From positions 193,277,619 through 193,341,618 of the forward strand of contig NC_081410.1 in NCBI RefSeq assembly GCF_030272615.1: a stretch of 64,000 nucleotides of DNA, written 5' to 3'. Below, in pieces: positions 37,641-47,913 of the stretch (position 1 is the first letter of the stretch; every line of letters starts with the position of its first letter). This stretch comes from Cryptomeria japonica. Taxonomy: Eukaryota; Streptophyta; Pinopsida; Cupressales; Cupressaceae. A model generated the notes under the pieces. The model was not told the DNA's origin. It was given only the letters and a program-made list of their open reading frames with translations, and searched no databases. The position numbers and the translations under genes are program-made.

Positions 37641-39570
37641 CCTATTGTCACGCCCCTCTATGAGGCCAAGAGGACTTAAACAACAAAAACAATGAAAATG
37701 CGAATAATATTTTTTTATCAAGGATTTAATTACATATGCAAGAGAGATATATCCAACAAGATAAAAAGTGATACACAATTAACAACTTGCAATTGTCCTC
37801 AAGGCCCCATAACGATGTAACTCATGGTTGAACATCATCCAATAAACCCAACAAAGAACTACTATACAATTTACATCATTAATCCTTTACAAAGGTACAT
37901 GATACATATTATATTGCTAGAGAGTTTAGATATGAACATTAAATACATTACAATGGATCCACAAGGATATAAATCTCCAAGAGCCCCCATGATGGGATGA
38001 AAACATGAATATAGTACAATAATATTAGTCTTCAATCTTCTCATGAATCTCCTTGAACATGAAGCAAGACAAGCCACAACCCAATGGGTGCGAATAGCAC
38101 TCCACCCAGCCATGTGGTACCATAAGGTCCACCCCCCATGATAGGAGGTATGAGCTAGACCCACAAGGTGGAAGCAAAACATACAAGGGTACTATCATGA
38201 CTCACAAAATAAACAATGAAGCTATACACACATGAGACTCACAATAGGATCCACAATATAGAACACGTGTGAGGCTCACAAAAGAATCAACAAGACAAAA
38301 TACACACGAGTATCACCACATTAACATCACAAGAGTCACAAACATTAAACCACCAACTTTCAGAGGCTCAAATGATCATCAGACGGATAACAAAACACAA
38401 GTTACCACTAGGTGGCAATAGGGAAGAGTGACATCACTAGGTTGTCATGAGTTACCCTAGTAGGTCTTCACTAGGTCCCAACCCCCATCCCGAGTTACCC
38501 TGGTGACCTCTCTCGACCCCTAGGCCCCATACAATAACTAGTGGACCACACCAACCTTTCGTGGAGACAAGATTGGTGGAAGCCATTCCAGACCCTTCTC
38601 TACTTACCCCAAACCTATACAAGCATTTGTGGGCAAAAGAGGCAACAGAGAATTATCTTTACTCATGTGAAATAACTACCCACCCAAGTTCATTAATTAG
38701 TTTTTCACTTGATTACAAACTCTCATTGAGTTACCTTGGCGATCACTTTGGGTCCCAACCCCCAATGAAAGCCACTCCCCCTTAACTTGCTCCTAGGAAT
38801 CAAAATAAAACATAAGGCCATGACACCCAAAACACAAGGTGACAAGCTTCTAACCATAGCAAGGCTTATCCCTCTTGCTAGAAAATTATCCCCAAAGGTG
38901 TAACAACAAAAGGCTAAGAATGATCATCTAGCACACAAAAAAGAAAATCTATTGATCCAAAAATATCAGGAGAAGAAGTACATCAATGCTCAATAAACAA
39001 GGTCCAACTATCAAGAAGTCATGTAAGACATTGATCTAATGTAACATTCCAAGATGAAGTGAAAACATGCACAAGGTGAAACTCAACCAAAGATCAAGCC
39101 TTTGGAACTTAACATCAATTAACGACATTACCTTGCAACCCACAATGATTAACAAGAATCAAAGCAACAACTGGATCTCATAAAGTCATACATAAAATAA
39201 TTTGATCTTAATATAATATGAGGAAGACTAAATTAATTTCTATACATCCATTAGTTCAAATTTAACTCTAATTTATCAATAACCCAAAACATATCATTAA
39301 CCAATCATTCTATCATAAATCCCACTATAGAGCTAACTTTTCATAAATCATTCGTTTTCAATATCATAATACATTAATGCCATTGCAAGCATGATTTGGT
39401 CATTAAGAGAGTAAAGAAAGAATACGGAGATCGAAGATGAAGCATACGCATATTCATAAATTAAAGCAAGTTATATATAATTTTAATAACATCTACACAA
39501 TGATCAATTCAAAAAATGAGCTCTTATACTGAAGCAGCGAAATACCAAGAGATGATATACAGGTACGCAT

Positions 39571-39578
39571 ATACATAC

Positions 39579-39609
<31 letters not shown>
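39571..39609. repeat. (ACAT)n(AT)n microsatellite
   Basis: Five ACAT units followed by about nine AT units, inside the giant LTR. Confidence 0.9.
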
Positions 39610-39689
39610 ACACTAAGAATTCATTAAATAAATATTTCAAAATACACATCAAACGTTATATGATTTTGATACCTATTCCATCCTAACTG

Positions 39690-39860
39690 GCGAGACACGG
39701 TTTGCAGAACCCCACAGATCGTGGTGCCCACGACTATGGGTTACCACAGTCTGTGGCCTCCCACATTTGTGGGTTACCACAAATGTGGTAGCCATGACAT
39801 GTGGCCTTCCCACATTTGTGGGTCACCATGGCCTGTGGTGTCCATAGGGCAGGTTGTGGG
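39690..39860. repeat. Cluster of short hairpin-forming repeats
   Basis: The words CCCACATTTGTGGG, TTACCACA, CCACAAATGTGG and GCCTGTGG recur in both orientations at intervals of about 25-50 bp. CCCACATTTGTGGG occurs at about 39760 and 39807 and folds on itself (stem CCCACA/TGTGGG). The cluster is GC-richer than the AT-rich LTR around it. Confidence 0.7.
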
Positions 39861-40405
39861 TGGAGCTTTGGCTCCCCATGCTGCCAACTAAAATAAAATT
39901 ATTACATTAAAAACAAATTTTAGCAATAGATTGTGCAAGAATTTAATTGAAGGTAAAAAATAACCATAAAATCATAAAAGTATAAGTGTATATATATATA
40001 AGCAAACATGGGTCAAAGAACAGGTATAAACCAAACAAATTTTTTAATGCCCAATACCCATATTTTAATTAAAATACAAACAAACCCCAGATTTTCAAAT
40101 GAAATTAAAATAAGAACAATTTAGATCTTGCAAAATAAGAGACCCAGGATACATCTTTTCTAGAAATCGATTTTAGTTTGGGAATATCAAATTCAAGAAT
40201 CCAACAAGGAACAAATTTCTCAAAATCAAACTATTCCTACTCATTTCCTCAATTCAATAAAACGACACATTGACATTTTTTTTTTTTTATATTCAAACCA
40301 AGAAGAAATTATAACCTGAAAAAGAGGAAATAGAATCAAGAACATATCTTTATGTCTATCTAGAAAAAAACACAACAAAGGAAGCAACAAATTTTCCAAG
40401 AGATC

Positions 40406-41936
40406 TGTTGGCATGATTGGCATAACTGATGCAGATGGAGAATGTTGACTGAACCGGTAAAAGACTGTTGGTGATGACATTGTGATGAAGAGATTGATAT
40501 TGCATGATTGGATGACTTTGAGAAGTTATTTATGTTTTCATTGGTGGCAAATGATGTTTACCTTTGTTGTATTTTGTCATCTTAGTCTTTTTGGTCTACC
40601 AAAAAGAGCTTACCGGTAATGAAACAGGAAACTGGGAATTAGAACCTTAACCAATAAACAAGAAAATATTTGGATTGGATCTGGCGATTGGTGATGATTG
40701 AAGTGTTGCGGTTTGGAATGTGAGTTTGTATCATTGGAATATGTATCTGACCAGAACCGCATCATGTTTTGACAATTCGAAATCATGTTTATAATTTCTG
40801 ATATATTTTTGCTAGGGTTTAAGAAGGGTTTAAGGAACGGTAAATAATTTTCTTAACCGGTAATGATTTTTGGTTTGGCGGTGATCTACATCAGGTTCAA
40901 ATGTTGAAGATGATGTGGCACAACCCGCATGAAAAATTGAATTGTTGTTTTGGCACGTTTAAGGATGGAATTTCTTGGGAAATAGCGAAGCGCTTAGAAG
41001 AGTGTTCTAAGGGTTTGACTTTGTATCAGATTGAGTTGTTGTGATGAGTTACAATCACTCAACGGTTGATATTGTCTTGTAAAATGTTGTAATGATCTAT
41101 ATGATGATCTGATATGATCTGAGATGATCTATATTGTAAAATCTTGATGTATCTAGGGTTTAGTTGCCGACCTAGTTGTAAAAGTTATTTATGTCGGTAT
41201 AGTTGATGTTTGTTGTGTCGATGGTCTTGAGAAGAGTGTAAAGTCGATCTAGAGTGTGAGAGATCTACCAGAGAGTGTTCTAGATTTGGAGCATAATTGG
41301 ATCTGATCAAGCAAGCAGTTGAGTGCTATACCCAGATCATTCACTATTGTTCCCTAATAGTTACAATAGTCAAAATCCCTTAACCGGGTAGGTCCTAATA
41401 GGCCTTACATTGTAAATCCCCTAACAGGGTAGCTCTACATCAGAGTCTTAAATCCTCTTGCAAGGTTGATCCTAACAAGTCAAAGCTCCTAACAGGGCTC
41501 ATCATCTAAATCCCTTAACCGGGTGACTCCTAACAAGGTTTGCTCCTAAGAGGGCATCTTTGTAAGCTCCTAATCAGGCTAGGCTCCTAACAGGGCACAT
41601 TCTAAAAGAGTGCAAATTCTTGTGGGTACCATTTCCCACCATGGTTTTTCCCTATTTGGGTTTCCACATGAAAAACATGTTCATATGGTGAATGCTTCTG
41701 ATGTGATGTTATGATTTACTTTTAGTTTATCCATGGTTAATGAACACTTAATGAGCAGCATTGATATATCAGTTTAGCGGATGATTATCAGCAGATATCG
41801 GTACTGGTAAATGATTCTATTCTTGGTTTATGTTTGATTTGGTGAAAGTTTCATAAGTTTGAGTTTCAATTTTTCTAGTGGTGTTAATACTGATTCACCC
41901 CCCTCTCAGTATTAACTGGATCCTCTAAGATTAACA
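40406..41936 (+). mobile_element. Copia-type solo LTR of 1,531 bp nested in the giant LTR
   Basis: Starts TGTTGGCATGATT and ends CTAAGATTAACA. Near the 3' end it has TTCACCCCCCTCTCAGTATT, a pattern often found just inside the end of plant copia LTRs of the SIRE/Maximus type. The flanks are AGATC (40401-40405) and ATATC (41937-41941), a 5-bp TSD with one substitution. It has no internal domain. The giant LTR continues on both sides, so this insertion is the younger of the two. Confidence 0.75.
41360..41600 (+). repeat. Degenerate CTAACAGGG / CTTAACCGGG tandem array in the copia LTR
   Basis: At least eight words of the form CTCCTAACAGGGC, CCCTTAACCGGGT or CTCCTAACAAGG occur within 240 bp, spaced about 20-45 bp. 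They lie in the downstream half of the LTR, probably in the transcribed R-U5 part. Confidence 0.7.
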
Positions 41937-43329
41937 ATATCCACGACAACACATGCGATTCCAGAAAACCTCAACAAAAATCTACAAATTCCTTCAATAA
42001 ACCCTAGCGATCCCGAGTGAGAAATTCCAATATTTTCCCAAATCTTCTTTCAAGAGCATATTGTTTTCCCCAAACTTTTCCGAAAATCCCCACAACCAAA
42101 AAAATGTATTTTGCAAAGAAAATTCTCAGGAAGACTCTCCCCCCCTTTTTCCTAAAAAGCAATCCCCCATAATAATAACTCCCCTTTTCAAATATATAAC
42201 TCCCACAATTATCAACATGCAAAGAATCTAATTAATTAATTATTAAAAATATTTATTTATGTAATTCCCACATGCACATGCAAATAATTTAATTCTAAAA
42301 AACAAATAAAAAGATAATTATAATACTTAATGGATTATCTCATGAAAATGATAGAATACACTCCAATAAAACTCCTTTTAAAATTAATTCCCATTAACAC
42401 CATAAGATTCATAATTAATATTTAATTTTCCTTTTAATAACATATTTTCTAAATTATAGATTAGATTAAATCATATACTAATGTAATTGACTAAATATAA
42501 TTACGCGCAATATCAACTATAGCAATTAATTAACCATTAGTATTTAATTTCCTTTAAACTATTAATATTAATATTTTTGCCAATAAAATATCACACTAAC
42601 ACAAAGGTAAGGGACTAAGACTAAACCACTCAAAATACCAACAAGACCAACAAGGCTAACGACTAACAAGATCGGACAAACATGATGCAAGGATACCTGA
42701 CTGGGGACTTGTTCCGTAGGAATGGTGATACCACGGGGTCTGACTGATATCTCTCTTTTTCCACTTTACCATTGGGTTATAGAGCACGCTCAGACCTAAA
42801 GATCCAAGTGGAGTCGATGCTCGGTACCTACAGCTACATAAACAAATCATCGAACATGTGCATATAAACCATATAACATCACATCGTGAAAAGGGAATGG
42901 AACCAATGCAGCTTGCCCATATAGAGAAGTGTGGTGCTTTTCCCCTTCACCCAAACACATCATAGAAGTAGTGTACACCAATCAGTATGCATTGATAAAC
43001 ACAAAGAACTCATAAGTAATCCATCACAATTAACTAACTACTGAACAAGAATAACATCTTATAAGAACATCTTTAACAACATCATATCAATCCATCATAG
43101 ACATCGACAAATAAAACATCATTCACAGTCATATAACAACATCATAAATTACATCACTATTGCAATGAATCATAAAGCACAAGGTATGAATATCACATAA
43201 GAATCCAAAAGTCATAGTCAAACATCACAACCAAAACCAAAATCGACCAACACCTAAATAAGGGTCGAACCACACAAAACACAACTACAACGTCTGACAA
43301 GCCAAAAGAGAGTGGGGCACTACACCTAT

Positions 43330-43985
43330 GGATCCTCATCATCTTATTGTTATGGTATACATCCCAAATTTTGGATATATTTAAAGTAGTGTTTACATAT
43401 GACACTAATCCCCAACCAAAGCTTGTGTTGCCATTATTTCTAATATTATTGATTCAATGTGCCTATGTGCCCTTGTATCCATGTGTCTATTATCAATTGG
43501 AGATAACTTATATTAAGGCTTCATATGTATACATAGTTGTGGTCTTATTTGGCTTTGGTGGTAGTGGTTCATCTTATCTTGCATGGGTTCCTACTCTCTA
43601 GTGAGTTTTAGCCTTTGGTGATAGTGGGACCAAGATTATATTGAGATGTTTTGTGTTCTTGGGTGGTGGCTTACTATTGGTGCACATGTTCTCTTTAGTG
43701 GGGCCTAATCTCCTATGTTGAAATATTTGATTTTTCAAGGCCTTCTCATTCTATTCATATTTCCCATGTGTCTTTAGCATTTTTATTGATCTTAAATGTC
43801 TCTCTATAGAAAGAACTTATAGGTGTGCAAGATCTACATTCTTGATATTTTCAACTTTTCTTTGTAATTGATATATTTCATTTGCAATGATTTATGATCT
43901 AGATTGATAACAATGGTCTAATTTATATTCCATGACTTTTGGGGGCACATAAGGATATCAAAGAAAGGTGATGCAAATATATATA
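43330..43985. other. Gene-free flank of the giant LTR
   Basis: No recognised gene. The sequence resumes after CCTAT as T-rich DNA; an 84-codon open stretch at 43347-43601 is hydrophobic and shows no family signature. Confidence 0.45.
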
Positions 43986-44452
43986 GTACTTAAAGAATAA
44001 CGTATGAGAAATTGCAATGTTATATGTATGAATATACATGTATACATATGCATATACAAATATGTATATATGTATGTATGTCTGTATGTATGTGTATATA
44101 TATGTGTGTGTATATATATGTATATGTATGTATATGTATATGTATGTATGTATGTATGTGTGTATGTATCTATGTATATGTATGTGTGTGTGTGTGTAAA
44201 TATGCATACACATACACATGCATACGCACACACATACATACACATACACATACACATACACATGTGTGTGTGTGTATGTGTATATGTATATACATGTATA
44301 TTATTGCAATTTCTTATACCTATGTATTATATAATGCATACATTATGTATATATATATGTATGTAAATATATACATAAATATACATATGTGGATGTATGT
44401 ATGTATTTATTTATTTATACACACACACACATATCTACACACACATATATGT

Positions 44453-44483
<31 letters not shown>

Positions 44484-44720
44484 CATATATATGTTTACAT
44501 ATATATACATATACATATGTGTGTGTGTAAATAAATAAGTACATACATACACATATGTATATTTATGTATATATTTACATACATATATATATACATAATG
44601 TATGTATTATATAATACATAAAGAATAAAGTATAAGAAATTGCAATGTTATATATGTATATGTATATATGTATATATGTATACATATATACATACACATA
44701 CATACACATACACATACAAA
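43986..44720. repeat. Microsatellite island of TA/TG/CATA with three copies of a flanking module
   Basis: Long runs of (GTAT)n, (TA)n, (TG)n, (CA)n and (CATA)n. A non-repetitive module around TGAGAAATTGCAATGTTATA occurs at about 44006-44026. It is inverted at about 44300-44320 (TATTGCAATTTCTTATACC) and direct again at about 44630-44653. The open frames here are simple Tyr/Ile/His/Cys/Val repeats and are not genes. Confidence 0.88.
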
Positions 44721-45237
44721 TCGAGCACCCGTTTCACTTTGGGTGTCCGAGGCATTCAAAAACGAGCGCACGTTTTTCAGAAACGTACGCCTGTTTTGGT
44801 TTGGATGCCCGAAGCTAAATGGGCACCCATTTCTTGAATGTATTTTTTTTTTAAACCATTTTCCATCATTTTCACTGTTTCAAAAATGGGTAAACATTTC
44901 AGAGGAGCACAAGTACCCATTTTTTTCATCCCATCTGACCCCCCAGACCATTTTTTACCTCCTTCCAAGTACGTAGTTTTTTTTTATATTATTTTTTATT
45001 TATTTTTATTATTTTTCATTAAAAAAATGTTAATTTATTGTTATTTTTTTATTTTAGTGTTTTAAAGTTTGAAAAACATTTTTTTATTTTATTTAATTTC
45101 ATGTTTAAAATAGTTTTTAGTTTTTAAATATTGAAAAAAACATGAAAAGTAAAAAATAGTAAAAACTTAAAACTGTAGGAAAAAAACAAAAAACAAAAAT
45201 GTAAACGAACAACAAACATTAGACTCAAAAAACAGAC
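44721..45237. other. Low-complexity A/T region with a short CpG-containing block
   Basis: 44720-44830 holds words such as GGGTGTCCGAGG, GAGCGCACG and GAAACGTACGCC that are unusual in this AT-rich setting. After 44840 the sequence is mostly T- or A-rich low complexity. No gene. Confidence 0.45.
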
Positions 45238-45400
45238 AATAAACCCTGAACAAAAAAATGAACAATAAACCCTAGATAGAAAAAAATGAACAATAAACCC
45301 TAGAAAATAAACGAACAATAAACCCTAGAAAATAAACGAACAACAAACCCTAAAAAATTAACAAACAATAAACCCTAGATGAAAATCAACAATAAACCCC
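45238..45400. repeat. Minisatellite with a telomere-like AAACCCTA core
   Basis: Seven units of 24-28 bp, each beginning AATAAACCCTAG or a variant and ending ATGAAC or AACGAAC. The core AAACCCTA equals the plant telomere heptamer, but is separated by about 18 bp of A-rich spacer in every unit. Confidence 0.85.
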
Positions 45401-45685
45401 CCTTCTCTCTCACACACACATGTACACATTACCCTCTCTATCATTACGCTCTCTCTCTCTCTCAATCTCTCATTACCCCCTCTCTCACACACACACACAC
45501 ACATTACCCCCTCTCTCTCACACACACACATTACCCCCTCTTTCTCTCTCACACACATTACCCTCTCTCTCTTTCATTACCCTCTCTCCATCATTACCTA
45601 CTCTCTATCTCTCATTATCTATTCTCTCTCTAACTCGTTGTATATCAAATTACCTACTCTCCCTCTCTCTCTCTCTATTTTAATC
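45401..45685. repeat. CT/CA minisatellite with CATTACCC units
   Basis: Repeated units of about 25-35 bp built as CATTACCC followed by (TC)n and (AC)n runs, at least eight copies. It directly follows the telomere-like minisatellite. Confidence 0.88.
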
Positions 45686-45689
45686 ATGC

Positions 45690-46110
45690 GTAAAAGTTTG
45701 AATGTTTAAATTTATATTTCTAAATGTTGTATTTAATTATAGGATTTTTTTGTAAAAGTTAGATGTTTAATTTATGTTTTGATGTTTAATTTATGTTTAA
45801 ATTGAACTTTAAAATGATAATGAATATGAATGTGTTTTTTTGTGTGTGTGAAAAATAGGGTTCTTAAATTTGATAATACTCTAACTATCACTATTAATCC
45901 TCACTACTTCCTAACTTAGCCCAATCTCTAAAGATATACTATATATTTACAAACATGATAACATGTCATATACTTTGACTTAATAGTGGAAAGAGAAACC
46001 ACAACCTATCACCTACTCATCCAACTAATTGCACCACCACATAGACTAAATACATAGTCAATCTTAGACTTCCTAATGTCAACATCCCATATCCAATTTG
46101 AGTTTACAAG
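45690..46110. other. Gene-free AT-rich spacer
   Basis: No coding signal. It contains a few direct repeats of TTTAATTTATGTTT (45759-45800) and nothing else recognisable. Confidence 0.45.
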
Positions 46111-46113
46111 TCC

Positions 46114-46365
46114 CTATATTTTTAATAACATGTGGAACAATCCTACTACTAAACTTTCTTCTTTCCAAACTTTGTGCTTTGAAAACATGGTTGTTGAAAA
46201 CATGGATTTTTCTTCTTCTTTTAGATTATTCCACGAATCACTAATCATTTTAGTGATCTCCCTATCCTTACCAAAATGCAATGCTTTCAATTGTTTATAC
46301 TGCTCAGCAAAGAAAAAATTGTAGTCATTCCTATTTTGCTTTGAAAACATGGTTATTGAAAGCAT
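46114..46365 (-). pseudogene. HMG-box gene fragment (ARID-HMG type)
   Basis: The minus-strand frame of 83 codons contains an HMG-box stretch at residues 11-55 (46335-46201): NRNDYNFFFAEQYKQLKAL, then GKDREITKMI, then WNNLKEEEK. HMG boxes bend DNA by minor-groove insertion. The YNFFFAEQ and GKDREI wording is closest to the box of plant ARID-HMG proteins (the HMGB9/10/15 group). The N-terminal ARID domain and the end of the third helix (usually VYQEKG and a basic tail) are absent; the text after EEEKS is unrelated (MFSTTMFSKHK). I read it as a captured or retrocopied piece of a host gene, not a functional gene. Confidence 0.65.
46175..46365. repeat. 29-bp direct repeats flanking the HMG-box fragment
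   Basis: The 29-mer starting TGCTTTGAAAACATGGTT is at 46175-46203 and again at 46337-46365 with two substitutions. The offset of 162 bp equals 54 codons. The repeats bracket the HMG-box segment almost exactly. Confidence 0.8.
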
Positions 46366-47913
46366 TTTTTCTAAATTTGAGTCATTGAGATGCTAGATAT
46401 TAAATGCCAACCTAGAGGTAGTATGTCCATAAAGTCCAATGGCTACCAAAGTGATAGATTTCCACTAAATGTTAGCTCTTATTGAAGTAACATTAATTGT
46501 TGTTAAAGTGTCATAAAAAGTTGTGAAAGTTTCAACTTTTCATCAAAGTGACATTATTGGTGAAGTATCCCAATTGTTTCTAAAATGACATTATTATAAT
46601 AAATTTCAACTACTCCTAAATTCCACCTTCTACCAATGTCGCAATGTACATCTAAAGATGTTTTTGAACTTAAAAAATATTACACTAAATATAAAATTTT
46701 GCCTCAATGAGAAATAGAATGTCATGTGGAAAGAATCTATATATTTAATCATCCATGTATCCTCACATATATGCATTCCAAATATATAACAATTATATTA
46801 CTATTGTCATCCTAATAATTTATTGAATCTAAATCATCATTTAATTCATTCTTGTAATATTTTTATTGCATTCATTTTTATGTGGATTTTCTTGACATAA
46901 TTAAAAAAGTTTACATAGGATTTATTGAGAGACTTAGATCTCACTTTAGATTTGGAGCTTTGTCCTTTTTCTTATTTTTTCTCTTTGCTTTATCCTTTTA
47001 TCTTCCTCTAATAACCAATGCATCCTTTAAAAAAATTAGAGTTTTTTTGGTTTGAACTCCTCCAAGAGTAGAGAACGTACTATTTATTCAAGCTTCAACT
47101 TAGTGTAGTACTACTAGTTGCGATCACTAAATCATCCCATGATTCTAGCAAAGAACACAACAAAGAAGTCCATGTATTGACAAGTCCTTAGATATAACTT
47201 ATGACTTTAATGGATTTAGTTAAAACCAAAAGAGAGTAGTTGAATCGATTCCTATCAATTTGAAAATATAAAGTGGTAGCCTAATTGAAGATAATGGTTA
47301 AATATTGCAAGGGAACTAAATTGTAATTCCATGGAAGTTACCTTCTTTGAAAAGATGAACTACACAACGCTACCATTAAACTAGGATTAGAAGCCTCTCA
47401 TGACAAGATGGTCAACTATTATGGGTCCCAAAGTACAACTATCATAGGTATTTTAATCATCCATCTCTCTATAACAAACATAAAAATGCACCATGATGGC
47501 CCAAAATGCCAACTAAAAAACAATCTTAATCGAGAATGAGCTCTCAGTGGAGTCTAGAGGAGATGATTATTCATTATCTATTCTCTCTCTCATGATTATT
47601 TTTATGATTTTGATGGAACTTATACTAATGCATCTTTAGATGTTAAAAAGTATTGTTTGAGTTGCATGGGCATTATGATGTTTTATTTTGTAGAATATTT
47701 CTTATACTTTTATTTAAGTGGATAATATTTCTTAAATGATGCTTATTATTAAAATAGACCTACCTATTAATAATATAGATCTATGTGAGTTTCATTTTTT
47801 TATATTTAAGTTGGTAAATTGTATTTAATTATTTTTTTTTGGAAGGTGAAATGTAAATTAAATAGTAATTGTAATTTTCATGTTTGTATATATATGTAGA
47901 TTATTTTCACATA
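46366..47913. other. Gene-free region upstream of the multi-exon pseudogene
   Basis: No protein family recognised. The last part has a possible 5' leader intron for the next gene, with a pyrimidine/T-rich tract and TGTATATATATGTAG at 47883-47898. No convincing promoter box was found. Confidence 0.4.

Larger units (their letters stand above)
37646..43324. mobile_element. Giant solo LTR (about 4.1 kb plus nested insert), TSD CCTAT
   Basis: Begins TGTCACGCCCC at 37646 and ends GGGGCACTACA at 43324, flanked by exact CCTAT at 37641-37645 and 43325-43329. Removing the nested copia-type solo LTR and its duplicated target (1,536 bp) leaves about 4.14 kb. I see no repeat of the first few hundred bases near the other end, no primer-binding site and no gag or pol motifs, so it is best read as one LTR. 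The ends resemble gypsy LTRs whose opposite strand ends GGGGCGTGACA, but orientation is unsure. Confidence 0.72.

Noticed and set aside
41350-41600. CRISPR-like array
   Set aside because: Units are degenerate, spacers irregular, and the context is a plant LTR.
44004-44530. Long open frames of Tyr/Ile/Cys/Val/His on both strands
   Set aside because: They are translations of TA/TG/CATA microsatellites; composition is fully explained by the repeat.
45379-45683. Open frames rich in Ser/Leu/His/Thr
   Set aside because: They are translations of the CT/CA minisatellite and occur in two frames at once.
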